A DNA stretch of 64,000 nt, taken from positions 1-64,000 of the forward strand of contig JAGDZJ010000020.1 in assembly GCA_049115955.1 (NCBI GenBank), given 5' to 3'. This DNA comes from Salinispirillum sp049115955. Lineage in GTDB: Bacteria > Pseudomonadota > Gammaproteobacteria > Pseudomonadales > Natronospirillaceae. The notes beneath the pieces were generated by a model that was not told where the DNA came from, made no database searches, and worked only from the letters and a program-made list of their open reading frames with translations. The translations under genes were made by a program, and so were the position numbers. Below, in pieces: positions 26,889-35,231 of this stretch. Numbering within the stretch: position 1 is the first letter of the stretch; each line of letters begins with the position of its first letter.

Positions 26889-27899
26889 ATGGAACCAAAC
26901 GTGGCCTTACTGGTCGTGGACGATGCACGCTTCAGTAATGCAGTGACCGTACGTCACCTGCAACAAGCGGGCTACCGCAATATTCGCTGCGCTAACAATG
27001 CCGAGCAAGCACTGAAATTGCACCAAGAGCATGCCGCCGAGGTCATGGTTGTCGACTGGCGCATGCCCGTCACTGACGGCCTGACGCTGATGCAGCAAAT
27101 TCGTGATTCAGATGCCGAACAAGACCGCTTCACCTATGTCATCATGCTGACCGCCGAAGAAGGCCCAGAAGCCATCCAGTCGGCATTTGATCATGGCGTG
27201 GATGATTTTATCTGCAAATCGCACTTGCACAGTGAACTCATACCCCGTGTTTACGCAGCGGTACGCACAACCCAGCAGCAAAATGGTCTGATCAGCCGTC
27301 ATCGTACGCTCAGTGTGCGCCACCAATCACTGCGCCAAAACACCTGGCAGGACGCTATTACTCACTTAGCGGGGCCCCAGTACACCAAACGCTTTCTGGC
27401 ACGCAGCCTAGAACATATTGAAGGCCGTGGCGGTGCCATCGGGTTGGTGTTGGTGCGCATTGATAATTATCAGACGCTCAGTGAAAACTTGCCGGAGGCC
27501 GGTGTTGCAGGAGTCCTCCAGCAAGTGGGCCAACACATAGAGCAACTGTGCCGCCCAATGGATCTGGTTGCGCGCTTAGGCCGCGATACCTTTGCCGTAG
27601 TCTGCCATTCTGAAACCATGGAGCATTTTCAGCCTGGCGCGCTGAAGCGCTTTCGTCACAGCTTGCATCAGCGCAGTTTGAAAACTCGCGCCGGTTTTGT
27701 CACTATTGAAGCCAGTAGCTGCTTAGTGGCGACCAGCAGCGATACGGGCATCGCCCAGCTTGCAGAACTCTGGCATTTGGCGCAACAAGCACTGCACGAG
27801 TCTTCGCAAACACGACGCCACGTGGTGAAAAACTGGCAGAAAGTTGAGCCAAGAATTAAAGCGCCTAATGTCGCAGCCGCCCAAATTAAAGAGGCCTGA
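26889..27899 (+). CDS. Response regulator: receiver plus degenerate GGDEF domain
   Basis: A 336-residue soluble protein. Residues 5-125 form a receiver domain with acidic pocket Asp11/Asp12, phospho-acceptor Asp56 (VVDWRMP) and Lys110. Residues 155-320 fit a GGDEF fold, but the signature reads LGRDTF (230-235), so it should not make c-di-GMP; it may act as a ligand sensor or by protein contacts. A linker (about 126-155) joins them. The panE-like gene overlaps its end. A sensor kinase gene lies two genes downstream and is a possible, unproven partner. Confidence 0.8.
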   Translation: MEPNVALLVVDDARFSNAVTVRHLQQAGYRNIRCANNAEQALKLHQEHAAEVMVVDWRMPVTDGLTLMQQIRDSDAEQDRFTYVIMLTAEEGPEAIQSAFDHGVDDFICKSHLHSELIPRVYAAVRTTQQQNGLISRHRTLSVRHQSLRQNTWQDAITHLAGPQYTKRFLARSLEHIEGRGGAIGLVLVRIDNYQTLSENLPEAGVAGVLQQVGQHIEQLCRPMDLVARLGRDTFAVVCHSETMEHFQPGALKRFRHSLHQRSLKTRAGFVTIEASSCLVATSSDTGIAQLAELWHLAQQALHESSQTRRHVVKNWQKVEPRIKAPNVAAAQIKEA

Positions 27900-28839
27900 T
27901 TTTCCATTGCCGCCTAACCACGTTGACATCATCGGCCCCGGCGCACTGGGGCTGCACCTTGCCCTATCGCTGCCGGACGACGTGACCGTGCGTCTGCGCC
28001 ACCCTCGCTTCAACACCGGAACCACGTCGCTGTCCTATGCTGATGCGTCCCGCACTCGCACCGTCGAAACCCTAGCATTAGATGATCCCAACCCAATCCA
28101 ATGTGCGTTATTCACCACCAAGGCGTTTCAGGTTGTGCCCGCACTGCGCACTATTCTAACCGCCCTGCACGCCTCTTCCGATCTGGTTCTGTTGAACAAC
28201 GGACTGGGCCCGCAAGACGATGTCTGCGACCTGTTTCCGGGCAACGTATGGGCGGGCACGACAACGGAAGGCGCGCTGCGCACCGACACTTGGCAAGTAC
28301 GACACACTGGGTACGGCGCTACGTTAGTCGGGCCGTGGCGGGAGGAGCCTAATACACAGCCTCTCTATACCCCTCCGCCCATTGGACACATTCTGCAAGA
28401 CAGCCGCTGGAAGGCCCAGTGGGTCACGTCAACGCATATTATGCGTGAGCATCTGTGGCGTAAGGTCATCATTAATTGCGCCATCAACCCTTTGACCGCG
28501 TTGCATAACCTGCGCAATGGGGATTTGCTGGCGCCTGAGTGGCTGGCGCACTGGCAAAGCGTTGTCGTTGAAGCCGTAGCCGTAGCGAACGCGATGCATA
28601 TGGCGTTCGACACAGACACCATGATCGCCGATGTGCAGCAGGTGATGCAGGCCACGGCGCAAAACTATTCGTCCATGCATCAAGACTGGCAGCACGGTCG
28701 ACCCACAGAAGCCGACTTCATACTAGGCACTATAATTCGTCACGGCGCAGCCATGAGTCTGCCGACACCGCGCGTGAGCGACCTATTTAAGGCCCTAACG
28801 TCCACAGCGAAAACCCGCGGGCCAGATCCCCTCATTTAA
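27868..28839 (+). CDS. 2-dehydropantoate 2-reductase family protein (PanE-like)
   Basis: An NADPH-dependent reductase of about 323 residues, of the ketopantoate reductase family (ketopantoate to pantoate, toward pantothenate and CoA). Seen are the Rossmann motif IIGPGALGLHLA, NNGLGPQ, and the C-terminal helix KVIINCAINPLTAL with the catalytic-type Lys and Asn. The start is uncertain: ATG 27868 overlaps the upstream gene by 32 nt, and a TTG at 27844 is also possible. Several paralogues of this family act on other substrates, so panE is not certain. Confidence 0.78.
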   Translation: MSQPPKLKRPDFPLPPNHVDIIGPGALGLHLALSLPDDVTVRLRHPRFNTGTTSLSYADASRTRTVETLALDDPNPIQCALFTTKAFQVVPALRTILTALHASSDLVLLNNGLGPQDDVCDLFPGNVWAGTTTEGALRTDTWQVRHTGYGATLVGPWREEPNTQPLYTPPPIGHILQDSRWKAQWVTSTHIMREHLWRKVIINCAINPLTALHNLRNGDLLAPEWLAHWQSVVVEAVAVANAMHMAFDTDTMIADVQQVMQATAQNYSSMHQDWQHGRPTEADFILGTIIRHGAAMSLPTPRVSDLFKALTSTAKTRGPDPLI

Positions 28840-28925
28840 GGCTATTCTTCGCCCGACCATTCGTTATACCCTTGAATGCAATCTGACCACATGACACCGA
28901 ACGTCACATACGGAATTCCAAACCA

Positions 28926-30905
28926 GTGTCTACCGAACGCCCTATACACTACGCTTTGTTCGTAAAAAACGCCTTATTGATGGGCTGTGCAATGTTGATC
29001 ACTGTCATCATATGCATGTTGGCGGTGGTGGCGTTCTCCTATCACAGTGTTGCGCCCGGTTGGTTGAAGTCAGTTGAGGACAGTTTCCTTGTGCAACCGG
29101 ATGATACAGATCATCTAAGCCATTGGTCTGACCGGGTTACACAATGGGAACACTACCCTTCGCTGTTCGAAGGGGCAGTGCTTTATTTGGATGGCGTGCA
29201 GGTGGCTGCCTACAATCGCCAGCCACGCCATGCGTTTCCTGAGCGTGCCATTGATCTGCCCGCCAAACTCCCGTTGCCGCGCGTCCAACGCCGAACATGG
29301 CTCGACGAAAGTGGGCGCTGGCAACTTTATACGGTTGCGAACGCCAGCCTATTAACGGACTTTTACCGCGCCCTCTGGTGGTCACTGCTGGCGCTCACGA
29401 CCATCGGCATCATGGTGGTCGCGCTGCTGTCTTATCGCATTCAAGTCGCCCTTTCTAAACCCATTTTACAACTGGTGGACTTAGCCCGCGTGGTCAGCCA
29501 CGAGCAGAATTTCACGCTGCGCGCCCAGAAAGGCAAAGACGATGACATCGGCGAAATGGTGGATGCGTTCAACGACATGCTGCAACGCGTAGAAACACGC
29601 GATGTGCAATTAAAAAGTGAGCGAGATCGCGCCGAAAAAGCGCAAGTGCAAGCACAGACGCTCGCCAGTGAAACGCGTGCGGCCAACCAGCGGTTGGAAT
29701 TTGAAGTGCAAGTCAGAGCCAAAGTAGAACGCAAACTGACGGAGTTTCAGGCCTATTTGAATGCCATGATCAATTCTATGCCGTCGGTGCTGATCGCGGT
29801 AGATGAAAACGCACGCATTACACAGTGGAACGACGAAGCCAGTCGCCTCAGTGGTCGCCCGCTGGATCTGGCACTGGGTTACAGTTTGGATGAAGCGTTT
29901 CCGTTTATGCATCAGTACATGGATCGTCTGAGTCTGGCGCTGCTGGAGCGCGAAACCCAGCACATTGAGCGCGTGCGGTACCAAGCAGAAGACGCTGAGT
30001 ACAAACTGGACATGATGATCTACCCACTGCACCTCAAGGGCACCATAGGCGCGGTTATTCGAATCGATGATGTGTCCGATAAGGTACGCATGGAAGACAT
30101 GATGGTGCAAAGCGAGAAAATGATGTCGGTGGGAGGCCTTGCTGCCGGAATGGCACACGAGATCAACAATCCGCTCAGCGCCATCGTCCAAAGCGTACAG
30201 ACCATTCAGCGGCGTTTGAAAACGGAAACACCCGCCAACCAGCGCGTTGCTAATGAACTGGGCATCGACCTGCCACTGTTGCAGCAGTATTTTAAGCGCC
30301 GCGACGTGCCCAAATTCCTCGACCACATTCTGACCTCAGGCAATCGAGCGGCGGCCATTGTGACCAACATGCTGCAGTTCAGCCGCCAGAGCAACACCAC
30401 TTTGCAGCAAGCCAATATGGTGGACCTACTCGAGCGCGCCCTAGCCATTGCCATGAGTGACCTCGACTTGCGCCAGCACCTGCGCAAGGAAAAACTGGTG
30501 ATTGAACGCGATTGGGGCGATTGCGCTGACTTACAGTTACCAGTCGCCAATACCGAAATAGAACAGGTGATATTCAACCTGTTGAAAAACGCGTATCAAG
30601 CCATCTTGCAACGTCAAGCGGACGAAGATGTGCTCGGCGTCATTCGAATACAATGCCAGCGTAGCAGTCATTACTGTATCATTCAGGTCAGCGACAACGG
30701 CAAGGGCATGGACGCCAACACGCGAAAAAGGGTATTCGAGCCCTTTTTCACCACCAAGGATGTAGGCCATGGCACCGGGCTTGGACTCAGTGTTGCCTAT
30801 TTTATTGTGACCTCGCATCATCGAGGCCAACTCAGTGTGCAGTCGGAACCTAACGTCAGCACCACCTTCACCATCAAATTACCTCTGACGCAGGAAGGCG
30901 CCTAA
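28926..30905 (+). CDS. Membrane sensor histidine kinase (HAMP-PAS-HisKA-HATPase)
   Basis: A 659-residue kinase starting at GTG 28926. Helix 13-38, a periplasmic sensor of about 110 residues, helix 150-170, HAMP (170-225), a coiled coil (225-275), PAS (275-390), then the kinase core: H-box MAHEINNPLSAI with His411, N-box NLLKNAYQAI, G1 SDNGKGM, F-box FEPFFTTK and G2 GTGLGLS, all intact. The MAHEINNPL type belongs to the NtrB-like HPK4 class. No response regulator is directly adjacent. Its stop overlaps the next start by one base, so it is coupled to the adenosyltransferase gene. Confidence 0.9.
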   Translation: MSTERPIHYALFVKNALLMGCAMLITVIICMLAVVAFSYHSVAPGWLKSVEDSFLVQPDDTDHLSHWSDRVTQWEHYPSLFEGAVLYLDGVQVAAYNRQPRHAFPERAIDLPAKLPLPRVQRRTWLDESGRWQLYTVANASLLTDFYRALWWSLLALTTIGIMVVALLSYRIQVALSKPILQLVDLARVVSHEQNFTLRAQKGKDDDIGEMVDAFNDMLQRVETRDVQLKSERDRAEKAQVQAQTLASETRAANQRLEFEVQVRAKVERKLTEFQAYLNAMINSMPSVLIAVDENARITQWNDEASRLSGRPLDLALGYSLDEAFPFMHQYMDRLSLALLERETQHIERVRYQAEDAEYKLDMMIYPLHLKGTIGAVIRIDDVSDKVRMEDMMVQSEKMMSVGGLAAGMAHEINNPLSAIVQSVQTIQRRLKTETPANQRVANELGIDLPLLQQYFKRRDVPKFLDHILTSGNRAAAIVTNMLQFSRQSNTTLQQANMVDLLERALAIAMSDLDLRQHLRKEKLVIERDWGDCADLQLPVANTEIEQVIFNLLKNAYQAILQRQADEDVLGVIRIQCQRSSHYCIIQVSDNGKGMDANTRKRVFEPFFTTKDVGHGTGLGLSVAYFIVTSHHRGQLSVQSEPNVSTTFTIKLPLTQEGA

Positions 30906-31465
30906 TGGCAAACCGATTAACTAAGATTTATACCCGTGGCGGAGATCAAGGCACTACCGGCCTTGGCACCAATGACCGTGTACCCAAGCATTCACCGCGC
31001 GTTAATGCACTGGGCGATGTCGATGAAATCAACAGCTGGATTGGCCACATTCGTTCAGCGCTGACACAACCGCATGACTTAGACGCTGTACTCAGCCAGA
31101 TTCAACATGATCTGTTCGATATCGGTGGCGAATTGGCGATGCCCGGCTTTGAACTGGTCAGCCCGGACCTAGTGAGTGATCTCGAGCAACACATTGATCG
31201 TCTAAATGAAGACCTGCCAGCACTGGAAAACTTCATTCTGCCTGCCGGTAACGAGGCTTGCTCGCGCACGCATTTGGCCCGTGCGGTAGCGCGTCGCGCA
31301 GAACGGCAACTCTGGGCTTTACACGAGGTGGATGACAGCGTAAGCGTACGCGCTATTCAATACCTCAATCGTTTGTCCGATTTTCTGTTTGTGCTGAGCC
31401 GCACACTGGCGCGTGAGAACGGTGGTCAAGAAGTGTTGTGGCAAAGCCGACACAAGCCGTCATGA
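30905..31465 (+). CDS. Cob(I)alamin adenosyltransferase, PduO type
   Basis: A 186-residue enzyme that transfers adenosyl from ATP to cob(I)alamin to form coenzyme B12. Motifs: the N-terminal ATP-binding TRGGDQGTTGLG and the conserved helix SRTHLARAVARRAERQL. A typical length for PduO-type (ATR) enzymes. Coupled to the sensor kinase upstream (one-base overlap) and to the lipoprotein hydrolase downstream (ATGA overlap). No cobalamin riboswitch was recognised nearby. Confidence 0.92.
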   Translation: MANRLTKIYTRGGDQGTTGLGTNDRVPKHSPRVNALGDVDEINSWIGHIRSALTQPHDLDAVLSQIQHDLFDIGGELAMPGFELVSPDLVSDLEQHIDRLNEDLPALENFILPAGNEACSRTHLARAVARRAERQLWALHEVDDSVSVRAIQYLNRLSDFLFVLSRTLARENGGQEVLWQSRHKPS

Positions 31466-32190
31466 GACATTATGCGCTGCGTGGCCTGCTGTTCATGCTC
31501 GTATTGGCATTCGCCAGTGGCTGCTCACTGTTCACACGCAGCGTCGGCCTAACCGAGAACGCACAATGGGCAATGGGCAACGACGCCTTAGTTTATGTCG
31601 AAACCGAGCCCTTCCTGACGATAGCGCCTAATGGCAGTGAGCCACTGACAGGCATCATTTTCTATCCAGGCGGTAAGGTGCTGCCATCAGCCTATGCCCC
31701 TTTAGCGCGCGCGTTGGCCGCCCTGGGCTATTTGATTGTGATTCCTAGTATGCCGCTGGATCTGGCAGTTTTGAGCGCCAATCGAGCGCGCGACGTCATA
31801 GAGGAATTCCCGCAGGTTCGCCAGTGGATCATTGGAGGGCACAGCTTGGGGGGCTCTATGGCAACCGGCCACGCCCTCCGTGACAACCGCTATGAAGCCA
31901 TCGTCTTGTTGGCCGCCTACCCGACGAATCGCCGCTTTGCTGAGGCAGCACCGCCGACATTGGCCATTTTTGCCAGTGAAGACGGCTTGGTAACAACGGA
32001 AGATCGAATTAAAGCGGAGCGCTTGTTGCCACCGGGGTCGCGTTCAGTGGTATTAGAGGGCGGTAATCATGCACAGTTCGGTGCCTATGGCCTGCAATCC
32101 GGCGACGGCGTAGCCACCTTGTCTGATGTCGAGCAATGGCGGCAGACGCAAGATCTTATACTGGACTTCCTTGATGGCCTAGGCCTCTGA
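31462..32190 (+). CDS. Lipoprotein alpha/beta hydrolase
   Basis: A 242-residue predicted lipoprotein: signal LLFMLVLAFASGC with a lipobox cysteine, then an alpha/beta hydrolase fold. The nucleophile elbow is GGHSLGG, acid ASEDG, and candidate catalytic His in GGNHAQFG, the layout of the Abhydrolase_5 group. Substrate unknown. I chose ATG 31462, which overlaps the upstream stop (ATGA) and puts the signal peptide at the start; the frame is open to 31438. It ends 12 bases before the convergent murI. Confidence 0.8.
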   Translation: MRHYALRGLLFMLVLAFASGCSLFTRSVGLTENAQWAMGNDALVYVETEPFLTIAPNGSEPLTGIIFYPGGKVLPSAYAPLARALAALGYLIVIPSMPLDLAVLSANRARDVIEEFPQVRQWIIGGHSLGGSMATGHALRDNRYEAIVLLAAYPTNRRFAEAAPPTLAIFASEDGLVTTEDRIKAERLLPPGSRSVVLEGGNHAQFGAYGLQSGDGVATLSDVEQWRQTQDLILDFLDGLGL

Positions 32191-32202
32191 CTTTCTACCC
32201 GC

Positions 32203-33015
32203 TTACAAGTCTACAAGATGGACGTCCTGCACCCCCACCGCATCACCGAGAAAGATTCCGGCGACCCGAGCAAAACGTTCCGGGCCGTCGGTGACTTGAA
32301 ACTCCGTATGACCTGCACGATCGGCCGAGCATTCTAGTCCGTCTTTAAGCAGTCGTTCACGCACCACTTCAGCCGTCGTCAGTGCCGAATCTACCAAAGT
32401 CACTTGTGGGCCCATGATTTCAGCAATCACCGGCTGCAAAACGGGGTAATGGGTGCAACCTAATACCAATGTATCGATGGCGGGGTCCAACGCTTGCAAT
32501 GGCGCCAAGTAAGTACGCACTATTTCCGTCACCAACGGACCATCAACCCAGCCCTCTTCCACCAAGGACACGAACAAGGAACAGGCTTTGCCCGTCACCA
32601 CGGCATCGCCTCTTAACGCTTGTATGGCATCGGTATAGGCACCGCGCAGCACGGTGCCCTCTGTAGCGATGACGCCGATATGACCGGTAGCGGAGGTCTC
32701 AACGGCGCGTTGAGCACCGGGATTAACCACGCCGATGATCGGCAAGTCAGGCAGTGCGGCCTGAATAGCTGGCAACGCCAAAGCAGTAGCGGTATTACAA
32801 GCCACTACCAGCATCTTAATGTCTTGCTGGCGTAACTTTTTGGCCACCTGCAGCGCATACTGAGTGACGCTGGCCTGGCTTTTTGTGCCATACGGCACGC
32901 GCGCGGTATCGCCGAGGTAGATCATGTCTTCCGCAGGCAACAAGCGGCGCAATTCTGCCAGTACCGTTAGCCCACCTAAACCGGAGTCGAATACTCCGAT
33001 GGCCGCATCATTCAT
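32203..33015 (-). CDS. murI: Glutamate racemase MurI
   Basis: A 270-residue racemase giving D-glutamate for peptidoglycan. Both catalytic cysteines are in place: VACNTATALALP and LGCTHYPVL. The start reads IGVFDSGLGGLTVLAEL, and LGDTARVPYG is also typical. A small unknown gene on the same strand lies upstream, ending 55 bases before its start. Confidence 0.95.
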   Translation of the reverse strand: MNDAAIGVFDSGLGGLTVLAELRRLLPAEDMIYLGDTARVPYGTKSQASVTQYALQVAKKLRQQDIKMLVVACNTATALALPAIQAALPDLPIIGVVNPGAQRAVETSATGHIGVIATEGTVLRGAYTDAIQALRGDAVVTGKACSLFVSLVEEGWVDGPLVTEIVRTYLAPLQALDPAIDTLVLGCTHYPVLQPVIAEIMGPQVTLVDSALTTAEVVRERLLKDGLECSADRAGHTEFQVTDGPERFARVAGIFLGDAVGVQDVHLVDL

Positions 33016-33070
33016 TCAATTGTCCACCACGCCGTTCTAAATTGGGGTCGCATTGTAGCCTTGCTGTGCC

Positions 33071-33562
33071 CTATTGCGAAGTGGTGTCGGCAGGATCTGC
33101 TGCAGGCAAGCGTTGTCTCTGCACGCGCAGCTCACCAATACCCGTTAACTGAACTTGAACTTGGTAGTCATCGTGCGAGCGCACGTCACGCGCCACGAAC
33201 TCCAACAAGTCTATCTCGCCAGAGCGCCGAAAAGTGGGTGGCGTGAAAATGTAGCGCTCGCTTTCATGCAACTCGTCTAGCGCTCGCATGGCGATCATGC
33301 CACGGTCACATTGACACAACCATTGCACATAAATTTTATGGCGCTGAAAACTGTCCTCTTCCTCCAGCACAATCACTCGATAATTGCCGTCAAGTGAACC
33401 ATAGCGCCAGTAGCCCAGCCGCTGCACGTAGACCACCGATTCCGGCAACGCATAAACACCGTGCTCCGATTGCACCGTGGAGCCAATCACCGTCGAACTT
33501 ACCGCCGTCACACAAAACAAAAACAGCGCCCGAATCAGATAACGTTTCATAGTTGTGACCAT
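33071..33562 (-). CDS. Hypothetical exported protein
   Basis: A 163-residue protein (or 159 from ATG 33550) with a clear signal peptide (MKRYLIRALFLFCVTAVSST) and no domain that I recognise. The mature part is rich in Tyr, Arg and Glu, with a WLCQCD pair of cysteines. A shared promoter region separates it from the divergent small gene at 33635. It may be cotranscribed with murI. Confidence 0.65.
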   Translation of the reverse strand: MVTTMKRYLIRALFLFCVTAVSSTVIGSTVQSEHGVYALPESVVYVQRLGYWRYGSLDGNYRVIVLEEEDSFQRHKIYVQWLCQCDRGMIAMRALDELHESERYIFTPPTFRRSGEIDLLEFVARDVRSHDDYQVQVQLTGIGELRVQRQRLPAADPADTTSQ

Positions 33563-33634
33563 TTAATTGTGTTTCTTACTCTCAAGTAACGGCCGACGCC
33601 GCCGATTCTATAGTCAGTTAGAGGAGACACTGCG

Positions 33635-33871
33635 ATGACACCCATCACACTGGGCAAAAATTTACTGACCGATGATGAGATTCTGACCTACGCCATGAGC
33701 GAAGACAACTTTCGCTTGCTGACGCTGGAGCGTTTGCATCATCACGCCATCGCAGCCGCCTTACTGACGGCCAGCACCTTGATACGCCTGCAGCACTATT
33801 CTGCACACCTACCTTTGGAGCGCTTTCCGAGCCGCAAATCCGTGGATTCCGACCCGCACGGCCAAGGCTAA
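33635..33871 (+). CDS. Small hypothetical protein (78 aa)
   Basis: A 78-residue, probably cytoplasmic protein with a strong ribosome site (GAGGAGA) just before the ATG. The sequence is helical in character with a cluster HHHAIAA and no membrane segment. I do not recognise a family. TATAGT at 33609-33614 may be a -10. It lies between a divergent unknown gene and the tRNA promoter. Confidence 0.55.
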   Translation: MTPITLGKNLLTDDEILTYAMSEDNFRLLTLERLHHHAIAAALLTASTLIRLQHYSAHLPLERFPSRKSVDSDPHGQG

Positions 33872-33944
33872 TAAGGACACTGACACTGCGTGCTATTTAG
33901 TGCCATAACTATTTGAAATCTTTTATCTTTTTTAAGTTTCGCTG

Positions 33945-33972
33945 TTGACACCCAGCGAAATATGCGGATAAT
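33945..33972 (+). promoter_or_regulatory. Strong stable-RNA promoter for tRNA-Met/tRNA-Gln
   Basis: A perfect -35 TTGACA (33945-33950), 16-nt spacer, and -10 GATAAT (33967-33972), followed by a GC-rich discriminator (GCGC). This is the pattern of stringently controlled rRNA and tRNA promoters in gammaproteobacteria. Confidence 0.88.
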
Positions 33973-33988
33973 GCGCTTCGTTCTCGGG

Positions 33989-34065
33989 GGCTATGTAGCT
34001 CAGTTGGTTAGAGCACAGCACTCATAATGCTGGGGTCGCTAGTTCGAATCTAGCCATAGCCACCA
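33989..34065 (+). tRNA. tRNA-Met (CAT), elongator type
   Basis: A complete 77-nt cloverleaf: acceptor GGCTATG pairs with CATAGCC, D-arm AGCTCAGTTGGTTAGAGC, anticodon CAT in loop CTCATAA, T-arm with GTTCGAATC, and a genomic CCA. It closely resembles the E. coli elongator tRNA-Met. A tRNA-Ile2 with lysidine-modified CAT is unlikely given that match. Confidence 0.95.
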
Positions 34066-34092
34066 ACGAACAGATACAATGCAGAAAGTTGA

Positions 34093-34167
34093 TGGGCTGT
34101 CGCCAAGTGGTAAGGCACCGGTTTTTGGTATCGGCATTCGGAGGTTCGAATCCTCCCAGCCCAGCCA
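34093..34167 (+). tRNA. tRNA-Gln (TTG)
   Basis: A 75-nt cloverleaf with acceptor TGGGCTG/CAGCCCA, anticodon TTG in loop TTTTGGT, T-loop GTTCGAATC and an encoded CCA. It resembles E. coli tRNA-Gln(UUG). It follows tRNA-Met by 27 nt and shares its promoter. Confidence 0.95.
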
Positions 34168-34190
34168 TCCTTTCTGACATTGGAGTTCGT

Positions 34191-35231
34191 ATGATCGTCT
34201 TCTACCGAGTTTTCCTCGGCACACTGTTCACACTGATTCTGTCGTCGCCTGCTCTGGCACTCAACATCTTAATGTATCACCACATCGCCGATGACACACC
34301 GCCGTCGACGTCCACGCGCGTTTCCGTATTCCAAGATCACCTCGATTATTTAAAAGATAACCATACCGTGGTTGACCTGCTGTGGGCGATGGACGAAATT
34401 CGCGCCGGTCGTAGCCTGCCCGACAACGCTGTCGCCATTACTTTTGATGACGCCTATCGCAATAACTACACCACCGCATGGCCCATGCTGAAAGACGCTG
34501 GTTTCCCGTTTACCATCTTCACCTCTACTTTTCCGGTTGACCAAGGCTCACGAATTGCCATGACGTGGGATATGCACCGCGAGATGCACGCTGCAGGCGT
34601 CACCATACTGAACCACAGCCACGGCCACGAGTATTTGGTCCGCTCGGACAACTACGACGCAGCTTGGCTACAAGAGGCTATGGACAGCATTCGTACCGCG
34701 CAGGCTCGTTTAGAAGCGGAACTGGGTACCGAACTGCGTAAAGTATTCGCCTACCCGTACGGCGAGTATAACGACCTACTGCAATCCGCTTTGCGTGATG
34801 AAGGTTACGAGATGGCGTTTGGCCAACACTCTGGCGGCGTGGGTGAATTCTCTGACATGATGGCTCTGCCGCGCTTCGCCGCTGGCGGAATTTACGCCAA
34901 CCTGAACACCTTGCGCCCAAAACTAAGAAGTCGGCCGCTGCCCGTTGAGTTTCCATTGATCGACCCGGTAACGAGCGACCGCTTTCCTATCTTGCGCACG
35001 CGCACTTTAGAGAACGCCGATGTGCGCTGGGATGCGTTGCAATGTTTCTCTGGCGGGGGCGATCCGTTGCCTACAAAAATAGAGTCTGGCTGGTTAATCA
35101 CGCAAACCGAAAGCGAACTGCGTGACGGCCGTCAACGCTACAACTGTACGGCTCCGTCACGCAGCACCAATGGCGTGTTCTACTGGCTATCGCAGCAGTG
35201 GTTAATCAATCAAGGGCCTGCAGACCGTTAA
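34191..35231 (+). CDS. Secreted polysaccharide deacetylase
   Basis: A 346-residue exported NodB-fold deacetylase. After a signal peptide (FLGTLFTLILSSPALA) comes ILMYHHI, the metal/base motif TFDDAYRNNY, HSHGHEYL with the metal-binding histidines, and FAYPYGEYN. Likely removes acetyl groups from cell-wall or exopolysaccharide sugars. The open frame extends up to 34089 through tRNA-Gln, so the start must be ATG 34191, with TGGAG six bases before. It begins 23 nt after tRNA-Gln with no visible terminator, so it may be read from the tRNA promoter. Its end overlaps the convergent Bax-like gene by 26 bases. Confidence 0.85.
   Translation: MIVFYRVFLGTLFTLILSSPALALNILMYHHIADDTPPSTSTRVSVFQDHLDYLKDNHTVVDLLWAMDEIRAGRSLPDNAVAITFDDAYRNNYTTAWPMLKDAGFPFTIFTSTFPVDQGSRIAMTWDMHREMHAAGVTILNHSHGHEYLVRSDNYDAAWLQEAMDSIRTAQARLEAELGTELRKVFAYPYGEYNDLLQSALRDEGYEMAFGQHSGGVGEFSDMMALPRFAAGGIYANLNTLRPKLRSRPLPVEFPLIDPVTSDRFPILRTRTLENADVRWDALQCFSGGGDPLPTKIESGWLITQTESELRDGRQRYNCTAPSRSTNGVFYWLSQQWLINQGPADR

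Noticed and set aside
29610..30326. A 238-codon open frame on the minus strand inside the sensor kinase
   Set aside because: Antisense to intact PAS/HisKA coding sequence, His-rich and without an SD; the plus-strand gene explains the region.
30905..31465. Cobalamin riboswitch upstream of the adenosyltransferase
   Set aside because: The gene overlaps the kinase gene, so there is no leader, and no B12-box was seen.
34089..34190. N-terminal extension of the polysaccharide deacetylase
   Set aside because: It would translate tRNA-Gln; ATG 34191 has its own SD and signal peptide.
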